Shown here: piece by piece, positions 35,000-43,872 of the stretch
How positions within the stretch are numbered: position 1 is the stretch's first letter
How the letters are laid out: every line of letters starts with the position of its first letter
NCBI GenBank assembly: GCA_023400055.1
Contig: JAEXFN010000062.1
Coordinates: forward strand, 7,733 to 71,732
Origin: Bacillota bacterium
GTDB taxonomy: Bacteria; Bacillota; UBA4882; UBA8346
Length of the DNA: 64,000 bases
Direction: 5' to 3'
Made by a program: the position numbers and the translations under genes
Notes under the pieces: model-generated
Told to the model about the DNA's origin: nothing
Databases searched by the model: none
What the model saw: the letters and a program-made list of their open reading frames with translations, nothing else

Positions 35000-35695
35000 G
35001 TGGTCGAACTGGTATTGTTTATCGGCATCTTTTGCCTCTTTTTTTTCGTGCCGGCGCAATTCCGGATCTATTACCGGAAGATCGGTCAAGATGATCATCT
35101 TCTCTTTGAACTGACCTTTCTGGGCGGACTGATTAAACGCCGCAAAGAGGTAACCTTGATCCAGGCGACCCCCGCCGGAGTCAGGCAAAAGACGGAGAGG
35201 TCCGGACGCTGGTTCTGGTTCAAGAACGCCAAAATGCAAGAAAAAATATCGCCATTTCCGGAAGATTCCCGCAGTTTGCGGGAATTTTTACAACGTTACC
35301 AGCATTACGGACTGGGCATCACTTTATTGAGTTATTTTTTACCCGCCAGGTACCAGCACTGGCTGTTGGTGGTCGAGGACCTCGAAAAGAGAGGCCGGTT
35401 CACCAAATTTCGCTGGTATACCCGGTTTGGCAGCGGTGAGGCTGCCAGCACCGCCCTGCTGTATGGATTCTTATGGGGGTTCAAGACGACCCTCCTCGGC
35501 CTGGTGAGCCGAACAATCCGCTTCGTTTGTCGGCCCGAGATCCGGATCATCCCCGATTACCAGAGTACGCGGCTCGATATGCTTTTTGACTGCATATTTG
35601 AGGTAAAACTGGGCTATATTATTATCGCTGCCTTCATAGCTAGAGCACGTCATCGATGGAAAGGGGGTGTCGGATTTGAACGAGCATCCGATTGA
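35000..35695 (+). CDS. DUF2953 protein (YtfI-like)
   Basis: A 231-residue protein with an N-terminal membrane helix (VELVLFIGIFCLFFFVP) and a DUF2953 body ending in YGFLWGFKTTLLGLVSRTI and RLDMLFDCIFEVKLGYIIIAA. In spore formers the ytfI gene sits directly before ytfJ, as here, and the last codons overlap the next gene's start. The function is unknown, but a link to sporulation is inferred from this pairing. Confidence 0.82.
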   Translation: MVELVLFIGIFCLFFFVPAQFRIYYRKIGQDDHLLFELTFLGGLIKRRKEVTLIQATPAGVRQKTERSGRWFWFKNAKMQEKISPFPEDSRSLREFLQRYQHYGLGITLLSYFLPARYQHWLLVVEDLEKRGRFTKFRWYTRFGSGEAASTALLYGFLWGFKTTLLGLVSRTIRFVCRPEIRIIPDYQSTRLDMLFDCIFEVKLGYIIIAAFIARARHRWKGGVGFERASD

Positions 35696-36116
35696 AGGCT
35701 TGATGAAAACAACCATGCAAAATATCAAAGAGATGGTGGATGTCAACACCATCCTGGGCGATCCGGTGGAAACACCCGACGGGAATGTCATTGTGCCGAT
35801 TTCCAAGGTAACTTTCGGTTTCGCCGCCGGCGGCAGCGAATTTGATACCAATCAGCCCAAACCCAAGGAAAAGGAGAAAGACCGCGCGGCGCAGGAGACG
35901 GAGGCAAATGCCTTCCCGTTCGGCGGCGGCAGCGGCGCCGGGATTACCATCCACCCGGTCGCGTTCCTGGTGGTAGGAAAGGATCAAACCAAGCTATTAC
36001 CCGTCGAAAGCAATGTGTTAGTGGACCGGCTCTTGGATACCGCGCCGCAACTATTGGATAAGATTCAGAGTATGATCAACAGCCCCCGAAACGGCAAACC
36101 GTCGGAGATCCATTGA
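35676..36116 (+). CDS. ytfJ: GerW/YtfJ-family sporulation protein
   Basis: A roughly 146-residue protein with the family core HPIEGLMKTTMQNIKEMVDVNTILGDPVETPDGNVIVPISKVTFGFAAGGSEF. The acidic Gly-rich middle and the terminal VDRLLDTAPQLLDKIQSM are also typical. Relatives localise to the forespore inner membrane and affect lysozyme sensitivity or germination. TTG at 35676 is chosen because AAAGGGGGTG precedes it and it gives the usual xNEHPIEGLM start; a GTG at 35667 is possible. It overlaps the upstream gene by 20 bases. Confidence 0.9.
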   Translation: MNEHPIEGLMKTTMQNIKEMVDVNTILGDPVETPDGNVIVPISKVTFGFAAGGSEFDTNQPKPKEKEKDRAAQETEANAFPFGGGSGAGITIHPVAFLVVGKDQTKLLPVESNVLVDRLLDTAPQLLDKIQSMINSPRNGKPSEIH

Positions 36117-36140
36117 AACCGCGTCCCACGCGGTTTTTTT
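36117..36140 (+). terminator. Terminator after ytfJ
   Basis: A 7-bp AACCGCG/CGCGGTT stem is followed by a T run. The 313 bases from here to the carboxypeptidase gene are AT-rich and hold no gene that I can see. Confidence 0.9.
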
Positions 36141-36453
36141 CTGAATATTTTGGAAATCAAAAAAGGAATCTCTGGCAAGATTTTGAAAGATATTTTAGCA
36201 TATTTTTGCTTTTTAAGGAAACTTGATGCGCTTAAACTGCGTTTTATTTACCATTAACTCCCGCGACGGCAACGCAGGTTTTCCGGTTTCCTTTTCGAAA
36301 TAATTACTGTTTGTTCAATATCGGGCAAGAGTGGGGTCAGCGCCGGGCCGGGATCGTTTATTGAATACGGTTATCCATTCTTTGGGAAACGAGGAATGGC
36401 ATTCCGGATCTGCGAACCGACGATCAATCAATGAGGAGCGACTACCTAGGAGT

Positions 36454-37638
36454 ATGAGAAAAAATCACTGGCTGTGCTTTTTTACCTTGATCATGGTCTT
36501 GATCATGATTCCGAGCTTGAACGCGGCTCCCGCCCTGGCTTCCCAGGCCCCCCCGTTAAAGGCCTCCGCCGCGGTGTTAATGGACTATACCACCGGGGAG
36601 ATCCTTTATGCCAAAGACCCCGATGAACGGCGTGCTCCGGCCAGCACTACCAAGATCATGACCGCGATCGTCGCGCTGGAACGGGGCAAGCTCCAGCAGA
36701 AGATTACGGCCGGTCCCGACGCCGAAAAGGCCGAAGGCACTTCCATCTGGTTGAAGGCCGGCGAGACCCACAGCCTGGAAGAAATGTTATACGGCCTCTT
36801 ATTATGCTCCGGGAATGACGCCGCCGTAGCCATCGCCGAGGGATTGGCCGGGACAGAGACTCGCTATGCCGCTTGGATGACGGAAAAAGCCCGTGCCCTG
36901 GGGGCCGAATCGACCAACTTCGTCAACAGCAACGGCTTGCCGGCGCGGAACCACTATACCACCGCCCGGGATTTGGCCCTGATTACCCGCTATGCCTTGC
37001 AGAACCCGATCTTTGATGAAATCGTCAAGACCAAGCGCAAGACCATTCCCTGGCCGGAACATTCCTACGACCGGCTGTTGATCAATCACAATAAGCTGCT
37101 GTGGCGTTACTCGCTGGCCGACGGGGTCAAAACCGGGTACACCCAGGAAGCCGGGAACTGTCTGGTCTCCTCGGCCACCCAGAACGGCCACCGTTTGGTG
37201 TGCGTGATTTTGAACAGCAAACAGATCTATGTGGATTCCGAGAATCTATTCAAATACGGTTTCGACAATTACCAGTTGCTGACGGTGGTCCGTCCCAAGG
37301 AAAAAATGGGGGCCGTCCGGGTGACCGACGGGGTCCGCCGCCGGGTGCCGGTGCTGCCTGAACAGCCGGTGACGCTGGTTCTGCCCAAGGGAATGGCCGA
37401 TCAGGTGCACGTCAACGTCGAACTGCCGCGGGTGGTCGAGGCTCCGGTGGAAAAACTGCAGCCCATCGGCGAGCTAAAGGTGCAACTGGGCGACAAACTG
37501 CTGCGCCAGGTGCCGCTGGTGAGCGCCGCGCCCGTGCCCAAAGAAGGGTTTTGGGGAAAACTGTTCCATTGGGTACGCCGTTTTTCCTACCAAACCGTCA
37601 CGCTTCTGAAGCTGATTGGTACCAAAGCATTTTCTTAA
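36454..37638 (+). CDS. D-alanyl-D-alanine carboxypeptidase (penicillin-binding protein, S11)
   Basis: A 394-residue secreted serine peptidase that trims the pentapeptide of peptidoglycan. It has a signal peptide (residues 5-30). The catalytic motifs are SxxK in PASTTKIM, SGN in LLLCSGNDAAVAIAE and KTG in DGVKTGYTQEAGNC. A C-terminal beta domain and a terminal amphipathic helix (FWGKLFHWVRRFSYQTVTLLKLIG) would hold it at the membrane. It is closest in layout to DacF/DacB-type sporulation enzymes. The ATG at 36454 has a nearby GGAG but tight spacing. Confidence 0.9.
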   Translation: MRKNHWLCFFTLIMVLIMIPSLNAAPALASQAPPLKASAAVLMDYTTGEILYAKDPDERRAPASTTKIMTAIVALERGKLQQKITAGPDAEKAEGTSIWLKAGETHSLEEMLYGLLLCSGNDAAVAIAEGLAGTETRYAAWMTEKARALGAESTNFVNSNGLPARNHYTTARDLALITRYALQNPIFDEIVKTKRKTIPWPEHSYDRLLINHNKLLWRYSLADGVKTGYTQEAGNCLVSSATQNGHRLVCVILNSKQIYVDSENLFKYGFDNYQLLTVVRPKEKMGAVRVTDGVRRRVPVLPEQPVTLVLPKGMADQVHVNVELPRVVEAPVEKLQPIGELKVQLGDKLLRQVPLVSAAPVPKEGFWGKLFHWVRRFSYQTVTLLKLIGTKAFS

Positions 37639-37668
37639 ACCGGCGGGCCGCTTGGAACGGACCGGCTA

Positions 37669-37697
37669 TTGACGGAGCAGGCGACGGGTGCTATAAT
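37669..37697 (+). promoter_or_regulatory. Sigma-A-type promoter of tRNA-Leu
   Basis: TTGACG and TATAAT are separated by exactly 17 bases, and the -10 ends 15 bases before the tRNA. Confidence 0.9.
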
Positions 37698-37712
37698 CGT
37701 TATGCAATCTTT

Positions 37713-37794
37713 GCGAGAGTGGCGGAATGGCAGACGCGCTAGACTTAGGATCTAGTGGGCAACCGTGCGGGTTCAAGTCCCGCCTCTCGCACCA
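37713..37794 (+). tRNA. tRNA-Leu (anticodon UAG)
   Basis: A class II tRNA with acceptor arms GCGAGAG/CTCTCGC, anticodon arm CTAGA-CTTAGGA-TCTAG giving anticodon TAG, a long variable arm, the T loop GTTCAAGTC and an encoded CCA. It reads CUA and probably other CUN codons. The 317 bases downstream, to tig, hold no credible gene. Confidence 0.97.
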
Positions 37795-38111
37795 GTGCAT
37801 CGAGTCCAAGCGACGGTTCTCCAATTGATATTGCGAAAACCACGGTGGCTAAAACAGATTTTAGATCAACCGGGGTTATTTTTATTATAAAAAATGCCAA
37901 TCCTGATAAAGGTACAGCGGGTTCATGCGAAATTCCTTATTTAATGCATAATTTAGGAGAGAGTGCCATAAATCAATCGGAATGCCATCGTTTACTAAAT
38001 AGTTAACCAATTGAAGAGGAGTTTTTGCGGCCATTGTCGAAATGCAGATCGCAAAGCAATAAAAAGGGAAACCGGACATATATTATTAGTACAGATTCAG
38101 GAGGAGCATAA

Positions 38112-39419
38112 ATGCAGTTTCAACGGGAAATGATAGACAAGAATTTCGTAACCCTGGGAGTCACCGCGGACATCGAAGAGATCAGGGAGGCATTAGCCGA
38201 AAGCTATAAAAAAGTCGTCAATAAAGTCAATCTGCCGGGCTTTCGCAAGGGCCATATCCCGCGCTCGGTTCTCGAAGCTCATTTCGGGAAATCGGTGCTT
38301 TATGAAGATGCCATGGAGATCCTGGTTACCAAAGGATATTTGCAGGCCTTGGACGAATTGAACCTGGACCCCATCGATCAGCCCAAGCTTGAAGTGAAAG
38401 AGGCGTTCGATGCGGATAAGGCGTTCGAGTTCAAGCTGACCCTGGAAGTACTGCCAGAGGTTCAACTGGGTGAATATAAAGGTTTGGAGATCGAGAAGGC
38501 CCCGGTCGAAGTGGGCGACGAGCAAGTCGAGGAACGGCTCAAAAGCTTGCAGGAACGCCATGCCGAACTGGTGCTGAGCGACAAGAAGGTCGTGGAAACC
38601 GGCCAATTCGCGGTGATCGACTTTGAAGGATACATCGATGGCAAACCGTTTGCCGGCGGAGCGGCCCAGGCTTATACCCTGGAGATCGGTTCCGCCAGTT
38701 TCATCCCCGGCTTCGAGGAACAGCTGGTCGGGATGGCGGTTGGCGAGGAAAAAGAGATCAAGGTGACCTTCCCCAATGATTATCCGCGGGAAGAATTTGC
38801 CGGCAAAGAAGCCACTTTCAAGGTCGTTCTCAAAGAGATCAAAGTGAAAGAAGTCCCGGCCATCGACGACGAGTTTGCCAAAAGCATCGGCAGCTTCGAG
38901 AATGTCGCGGAACTGAAGGCCGATCTCCAAGCTAAACTGGTCTCTTCCGCCGAGCAGGATGCGATCGCCAACTTCCAACAGGCCGCCATCGACAAAGCGG
39001 TGGAAAACGCCAAGGTCGAGGTGCCCGAGACCCTGATCAAGCGGGAGATGGAAGATCTGCTGCACCGTTTCGAGCATAACCTGACGTATCAAGGCTTGAC
39101 GCTCGACAAATATCAAGAATATTCCAACAAGAGCAAGGAAGACATCATGGAGGATTTCCGTCCCGAAGCCGAAAAACGGGTCAAGACCGATCTGGTTTTG
39201 AACAGCATTGCCAAGACCGAGCAGCTAGAAGTGAGCGAAGGCGAACTGACCGAAAAAATTCAGGAACTGGCCACTCGCTATCAACAGAAAGATGCGGTCA
39301 GACTGCGCAAGGAGCTGGAAAAAAACGGCCGGATCGCCGATATCCGGCAAGCCATCCTGTTGGAGAAGACTTCGGACTTAATTACCAGCGCGGCAGTACC
39401 CAAGCTGGTAGCCAAATAA
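38112..39419 (+). CDS. tig: Trigger factor
   Basis: A 435-residue ribosome-bound chaperone and prolyl isomerase. The N-terminal ribosome-binding domain has GFRKGHIPRSVLEAHFG (the GFRxGxxP signature), followed by a PPIase domain at about residues 160-245 (GQFAVIDFEGYIDGKPFAGG) and a helical C-terminal chaperone domain. The order tig-clpP-clpX is the common arrangement. CAGGAGGAGC precedes the ATG. Confidence 0.97.
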   Translation: MQFQREMIDKNFVTLGVTADIEEIREALAESYKKVVNKVNLPGFRKGHIPRSVLEAHFGKSVLYEDAMEILVTKGYLQALDELNLDPIDQPKLEVKEAFDADKAFEFKLTLEVLPEVQLGEYKGLEIEKAPVEVGDEQVEERLKSLQERHAELVLSDKKVVETGQFAVIDFEGYIDGKPFAGGAAQAYTLEIGSASFIPGFEEQLVGMAVGEEKEIKVTFPNDYPREEFAGKEATFKVVLKEIKVKEVPAIDDEFAKSIGSFENVAELKADLQAKLVSSAEQDAIANFQQAAIDKAVENAKVEVPETLIKREMEDLLHRFEHNLTYQGLTLDKYQEYSNKSKEDIMEDFRPEAEKRVKTDLVLNSIAKTEQLEVSEGELTEKIQELATRYQQKDAVRLRKELEKNGRIADIRQAILLEKTSDLITSAAVPKLVAK

Positions 39420-39442
39420 GCAATCTTCGGGGGTAACGAATC

Positions 39443-40027
39443 ATGAATCTGGTTCCGATTGTTGTCGAACAAACTAACCGCGGGGAACGGTCCTATGACA
39501 TTTTTTCGCGTCTGCTCAAAGATCGCATCGTCTTTATTGGCGGCGCGATCGATGATAACATGGCGAATTTAGTCATTGCCCAACTGCTTTTCTTACAGAG
39601 CGAAGATCCGGATAAGGATATTTCCATCTATATCAACAGTCCCGGCGGTGTAGTATATTCCGGATTGGCCATCTATGACACGATGCAGTTCATCCGGCCG
39701 CAGGTGGCGACGGTTTGCATGGGCGTGGCCGCCAGTATGGCCGCGTTGTTGCTGGCCGCCGGCACCAAGGGCAAACGTTTCGCCCTGCCCAATTCGCGGG
39801 TGATGATTCACCAGCCGCACGGCGGCGCCGAAGGGCAAGCGGTGGATATCGATATCCAGGCCCGCGAGATCCTGCGCTTGAAGGAGATCGGCAACCACAT
39901 CCTGGTCAATCATACCGGCCAGCCGATGGAGAAGATCGAGCGCGACATCGATCGCAATTTCTGGATGTCCGCAAACGAGGCCAAAGAATATGGTATTATC
40001 GATGAAATCTATTATAAAAATAAGTAG
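39443..40027 (+). CDS. clpP: ATP-dependent Clp protease proteolytic subunit
   Basis: A 194-residue serine peptidase that forms the barrel used by ClpX and other Clp ATPases. The catalytic Ser is in GVAASMAALLLAAG, His in VMIHQPHGG and Asp in IERDIDRNFWMSANEA. The start region MNLVPIVVEQTNRGERSYDIFSRLL is typical and short, with no extended propeptide. It lies 23 bases after tig and 57 before clpX. Confidence 0.97.
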   Translation: MNLVPIVVEQTNRGERSYDIFSRLLKDRIVFIGGAIDDNMANLVIAQLLFLQSEDPDKDISIYINSPGGVVYSGLAIYDTMQFIRPQVATVCMGVAASMAALLLAAGTKGKRFALPNSRVMIHQPHGGAEGQAVDIDIQAREILRLKEIGNHILVNHTGQPMEKIERDIDRNFWMSANEAKEYGIIDEIYYKNK

Positions 40028-40084
40028 GGACCTGATGAGAACCTTCTTTGAGGAACCGCCTAGATTCCGAAACGAGGTGACAGT

Positions 40085-41347
40085 ATGCTGAAATTTGGAG
40101 ATGAAAAAGGCCAGTTGAAATGTTCATTTTGTGGTAAAGCCCAGGAACAGGTAAAAAAGCTGATTGCAGGTCCCGGAGTTTATATCTGTGATGAATGCAT
40201 TGAGCTGTGCAATGAGATTATTGACGAGGAATTGAGCGAAGAAGGCAACTTGGACCTGGTCAACAATCCCAAGCCGCGCGAGATCAAGGAGATCCTCGAT
40301 CAATACGTGATCGGCCAGGAAGACGCCAAGAAGACTTTGGCGGTGGCCGTTTACAACCATTATAAACGGATCAATTCCGAGGAGCGTTTCGAGGACGTGG
40401 AGTTGCAGAAGAGCAACATCCTGCTGCTCGGCCCGACCGGTTGCGGCAAGACGCTGCTCGCGCAGACGCTGGCCAAGATTTTGAATGTTCCTTTCGCGAT
40501 CGCCGACGCGACCTCGCTGACCGAAGCGGGCTATGTCGGCGAGGATGTCGAGAATATCCTGTTAAAGCTGATTCAAGCGGCCGATTATGACGTGGAGCGC
40601 GCCGAGAAGGGGATTATCTACATCGACGAAGTCGACAAGATCGCCCGCAAGTCGGAGAACCCTTCGATCACCCGCGATGTATCGGGCGAGGGCGTGCAAC
40701 AGGCGCTGCTGAAGATCCTGGAGGGCACTACTGCCTCCGTGCCGCCCCAAGGCGGCCGTAAGCATCCGCATCAGGAGTTCATCCAGATCGACACGACCAA
40801 CATCCTGTTCATTTGCGGCGGAGCCTTCGACGGGATCGACAAGATCATCGAAGCCCGCACCGGCAAGAAGACGATGGGCTTCGGCGCCGAGATCAAGTCC
40901 AAGAGCGAGAAGCCGGTGGGCGAGATTCTGCGCCAGATCCTGCCCGAGGATCTGCTGAAATACGGCTTGATCCCCGAGTTCGTCGGCAGGTTGCCGATCG
41001 TGGTCGCTTTGGACGCCCTCGATGAGGGGGCGCTGGTCCAGATCCTGACCGAGCCGAAAAACGCCTTGGTCAAACAGTTCCAGAAACTCTTCGAGCTCGA
41101 CAGCATCGAGCTGTCTTTCGAACCGGAGGCGCTGGAGATCATCGCCAAGCTGGCGATCAAGCGCAATACGGGCGCCCGTGGTTTGCGGGCGATCATCGAG
41201 AAGCTGACCCTGGACTTGATGTACGACCTGCCGTCGCGAAGCGATGTCAAACGGTGCATCATCACCAAGAAAATGGTGGAGGAGAACGGCGAGGCCATCC
41301 TGATGATGGCCGAAGCACGCAAGAAAAAGAAGGAAGAAACCGCGTAA
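40085..41347 (+). CDS. clpX: ATP-dependent Clp protease ATP-binding subunit ClpX
   Basis: A 420-residue AAA+ unfoldase that feeds ClpP. The N-terminal zinc-binding domain is CSFCGK...CDECIELC. Walker A is GPTGCGKTLLA and Walker B IIYIDEVDKIA, with pore-loop and sensor regions intact. The ClpP-docking loop reads MGF rather than the usual IGF (TMGFGAEIKSKSEKP), a conservative change. It is terminated by a strong hairpin. Confidence 0.97.
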   Translation: MLKFGDEKGQLKCSFCGKAQEQVKKLIAGPGVYICDECIELCNEIIDEELSEEGNLDLVNNPKPREIKEILDQYVIGQEDAKKTLAVAVYNHYKRINSEERFEDVELQKSNILLLGPTGCGKTLLAQTLAKILNVPFAIADATSLTEAGYVGEDVENILLKLIQAADYDVERAEKGIIYIDEVDKIARKSENPSITRDVSGEGVQQALLKILEGTTASVPPQGGRKHPHQEFIQIDTTNILFICGGAFDGIDKIIEARTGKKTMGFGAEIKSKSEKPVGEILRQILPEDLLKYGLIPEFVGRLPIVVALDALDEGALVQILTEPKNALVKQFQKLFELDSIELSFEPEALEIIAKLAIKRNTGARGLRAIIEKLTLDLMYDLPSRSDVKRCIITKKMVEENGEAILMMAEARKKKKEETA

Positions 41348-41352
41348 GCCGG

Positions 41353-41383
41353 AACCGGCGAGACACAAACTCGCCGGTTTTTT
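41353..41383 (+). terminator. Terminator after clpX
   Basis: A 10-bp AACCGGCGAG/CTCGCCGGTT stem is followed by a T run. Confidence 0.93.
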
Positions 41384-41392
41384 ATTGGTTGA

Positions 41393-41430
41393 AATAAGCT
41401 TCGGGGCTCAGAATCCCGGAGCTTATTTTT
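41393..41430 (+). terminator. Second hairpin before lonB
   Basis: An AATAAGCT/AGCTTATT inverted repeat with further GGG/CCC pairing inside is followed by T residues. It lies ten bases past the clpX terminator. It could be a back-up terminator or part of the lonB leader. Confidence 0.65.
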
Positions 41431-41517
41431 CGCAGCCGAAAAGTTGATGATCGCAGATTATTTTCGCGGCAACGGGCAGATACTATGGGTGATTTCCTTA
41501 AGAAAGGAGTCATCGCT

Positions 41518-43209
41518 ATGGAAGTTGTGGCAAATGTCCTCGGGCTGATTAATCTGTTTTTCGCGATCGTGATCGGGTTATACTTCTGGAATCTGCTCCG
41601 TTCCCAGCAAGGGAACAAAACCGCGGTAGACCGGGAGTCCCGCAAGGAGATGGAGAAACTGCAGCGTTTGCGCAGGATCTCCCTGACCGAACCGCTGTCC
41701 GAAAAGACGCGGCCCGCCAGTTTCGAAGAGATCATCGGGCAGGACGACGGCCTGAAAGCGCTGCGGGCCTCGTTATGCGGCCCCAATCCCCAGCACGTCC
41801 TGCTGTACGGACCGCCCGGCATCGGCAAGACGGCGGCGGCCCGGGTCGTCCTGGAAGAAGCCAAAAAGCAGCCGCTCTCCCCGTTTAAAGAGAACGCCAA
41901 ATTTGTCGAAATGGACGCGACGACCGCCCGCTTTGACGACCGCGGCATCGCCGATCCGCTGATCGGTTCGGTCCACGATCCGATCTATCAGGGCGCCGGC
42001 CCGCTGGGCATCGCTGGAATCCCCCAGCCCAAACCGGGCGCGGTCACCAAGGCGCACGGCGGCATTCTATTCATCGACGAGATCGGGGAGTTGCATCCGA
42101 TCCAGATGAATAAACTGCTGAAAGTGCTGGAGGACAGGAAAGTATTCCTGGAGAGCGCTTATTACAGTTCGGAAGATACGAATATACCTCATCATATTCA
42201 CGATATCTTCCAAAACGGCCTGCCGGCCGATTTCCGGCTGGTCGGCGCGACCACCCGGACCCCGGAGGAGATCCCGCCGGCCATCCGTTCGCGCTGCGTG
42301 GAGATCTTCTTCCAGTCGCTCAATCCGGGCGATGTGGAGCGGATCGCCCTCAACGCCGCCAAGAAGATCAGCTTCGACCTGGAACCCGGAGTCATTGAGG
42401 TCATTACCAAATACGCCACCAATGGCCGGGACGCGGTCAACCTGATCCAGATCACCGCCGGGCTGGCCATCACCGAAGGCCGCAAACGGGTCCTGGTCAA
42501 GGACGTCGAATGGGTCATTCACAGCGGCCAGTATTCGCCGCGCCCCAACATCAAGATTCCGCCCAAGCCGCAGGTCGGGTACGTTAACGGTCTGGCGGTA
42601 TTCGGACCCAACATGGGCTCGGTGATCCAGGTGGAGGTTTCGGCCATTCCCGCCTTGCCGGGCGCGGGTAAGGTGACCACCACCGGCGTGGTCGACGAGG
42701 AAGAAATGGGCCAGGCCGGCCGGAAGATCCGCCGCAAAAGCATGGCGCTGGGTTCGGTCGAGAACGTGCTCACCGTGGTCCGCAAGTTCCTGGGCGTCAA
42801 CCCCAGCGATTACGATATCCATATCAATTTCCCGGGCGGGGTGCCGATCGACGGTCCTTCGGCCGGGATCACCCTGGCGACCGCCATTTATTCGGCCATT
42901 ACCGGCCAGGAGATCGACAATGAGGTGGCCATGACCGGCGAGATCTCGATCCGCGGCGGGGTCATGCCCATCGGCGGCGTGGTGCCCAAGATCGCCGCGG
43001 CCAAGGAGGCCGGGGCCAAGCGGGTGATCATCCCCAAGGAGAACTGGCAGGAGATGTTCGAGTCCGAGACGGGCATCCAGATCATTCCGGTCGAACGGAT
43101 CGAGGAAGTCATCCAGCTGGCTGTCAATCAGCCTGCCCTGGAAGTCCCGCCGGTCCGCATCCTGAACAACGAGAAGCTGATCAACAACGACCAACTGATA
43201 ACCGCATAA
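41518..43209 (+). CDS. lonB: Membrane-anchored ATP-dependent protease LonB
   Basis: A 563-residue Lon-family protease. An N-terminal membrane helix (residues 4-24) is followed by an AAA+ module with Walker A GPPGIGKTAAA and Walker B ILFIDEIGEL. The C-terminal serine protease domain has catalytic Ser in GPSAGITLATA and Lys in VVPKIAAAKEAGAKRVIIP. It lacks the large N-terminal domain of LonA. In Bacillus LonB is made in the forespore and sits beside clpX as here. ATG at 41518 follows AAGAAAGGAG; the upstream in-frame ATG has no ribosome binding site. Confidence 0.95.
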   Translation: MEVVANVLGLINLFFAIVIGLYFWNLLRSQQGNKTAVDRESRKEMEKLQRLRRISLTEPLSEKTRPASFEEIIGQDDGLKALRASLCGPNPQHVLLYGPPGIGKTAAARVVLEEAKKQPLSPFKENAKFVEMDATTARFDDRGIADPLIGSVHDPIYQGAGPLGIAGIPQPKPGAVTKAHGGILFIDEIGELHPIQMNKLLKVLEDRKVFLESAYYSSEDTNIPHHIHDIFQNGLPADFRLVGATTRTPEEIPPAIRSRCVEIFFQSLNPGDVERIALNAAKKISFDLEPGVIEVITKYATNGRDAVNLIQITAGLAITEGRKRVLVKDVEWVIHSGQYSPRPNIKIPPKPQVGYVNGLAVFGPNMGSVIQVEVSAIPALPGAGKVTTTGVVDEEEMGQAGRKIRRKSMALGSVENVLTVVRKFLGVNPSDYDIHINFPGGVPIDGPSAGITLATAIYSAITGQEIDNEVAMTGEISIRGGVMPIGGVVPKIAAAKEAGAKRVIIPKENWQEMFESETGIQIIPVERIEEVIQLAVNQPALEVPPVRILNNEKLINNDQLITA

Positions 43210-43213
43210 AAAC

Positions 43214-43238
43214 GGGGGGCACTCACCCCCCTTTTTTT
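43214..43238 (+). terminator. Terminator after lonB
   Basis: A GGGGGG/CCCCCC stem with a 6-nt loop is followed by seven T. Confidence 0.93.
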
Positions 43239-43301
43239 ATAGCGCCAAATACGTCCAGATGAGCCGGCCGGTTTGCGGCCTTACTTCCCGGAGCCGATTC
43301 T

Positions 43302-43595
43302 GTGGATAAAGATCCTCCGGCGGCGCTTGTCGGAATCGATTCTGTTAGTGAAGATCCTCCGGCGCTAACCGCCGCGGTTGCTTTTGTTAATAAAGATCCT
43401 CCGGCGATGATTGCCAGAGTTCATTTTGTTACCGAAGATCGTCTGGCAGTGATCGCCGGAGTTCATTTTGCTACCGAAGATCCTCCGGCAATGATTGCTA
43501 CAGTTGATTTGGTTACTGAAGGACATCCGGCAAGGAGCGCCGCAGTTTATTTAGGAACTGAAATGCTCCGGGAGGGCTCAGGAGCTGATTTTGAG
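43302..43595. repeat. 42-bp (2 x 21) tandem array D (7 units)
   Basis: Seven 42-bp units, each made of one half like GTTCATTTTGTTACCGAAG.. and one like CCTCCGGCGATGATTGCC... The first half closely matches array A (TACCGAAGAT then CTC), and the second forms a GC-rich dyad (TCCGGC..GCCGGA). The plus strand is open as 14-residue repeats (VTEDPPAMIATVDL). The ribosome binding site is poor and composition is unlike a gene. The gap from here to 43872 holds no other gene; a possible TACAAT box lies at 43754. Confidence 0.9.
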
Positions 43596-43872
43596 GAGGA
43601 AGATCGCGGCCGGGCAGCGAGTCAAGCAGGAAAATCGGGAAAGGACTCGAAAATGATAAACAGTGGCGCTCGCGATTTCCACCTGGAAAATTTTTGACGG
43701 TTGCCGGGGCCGGTTTTGAGGCGGAGCCGGTAACATTCCAAAAGCCCGGGGTGTACAATGACTGCGGAAGAATATCCGGCGGATGACCGGTCTTTTCTTC
43801 CAGGAGCAACGTGAAGTCGGCTTAGCGACTTTAGGAGCGGGGAAGATTCCGCAAGAAACGGAGGGGTTGCCG

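Noticed and set aside
43302..43697. 131-residue protein-coding gene
   Set aside because: The same reasoning as for array A: 42-bp repeat, GTG start, poor ribosome binding site, no family.
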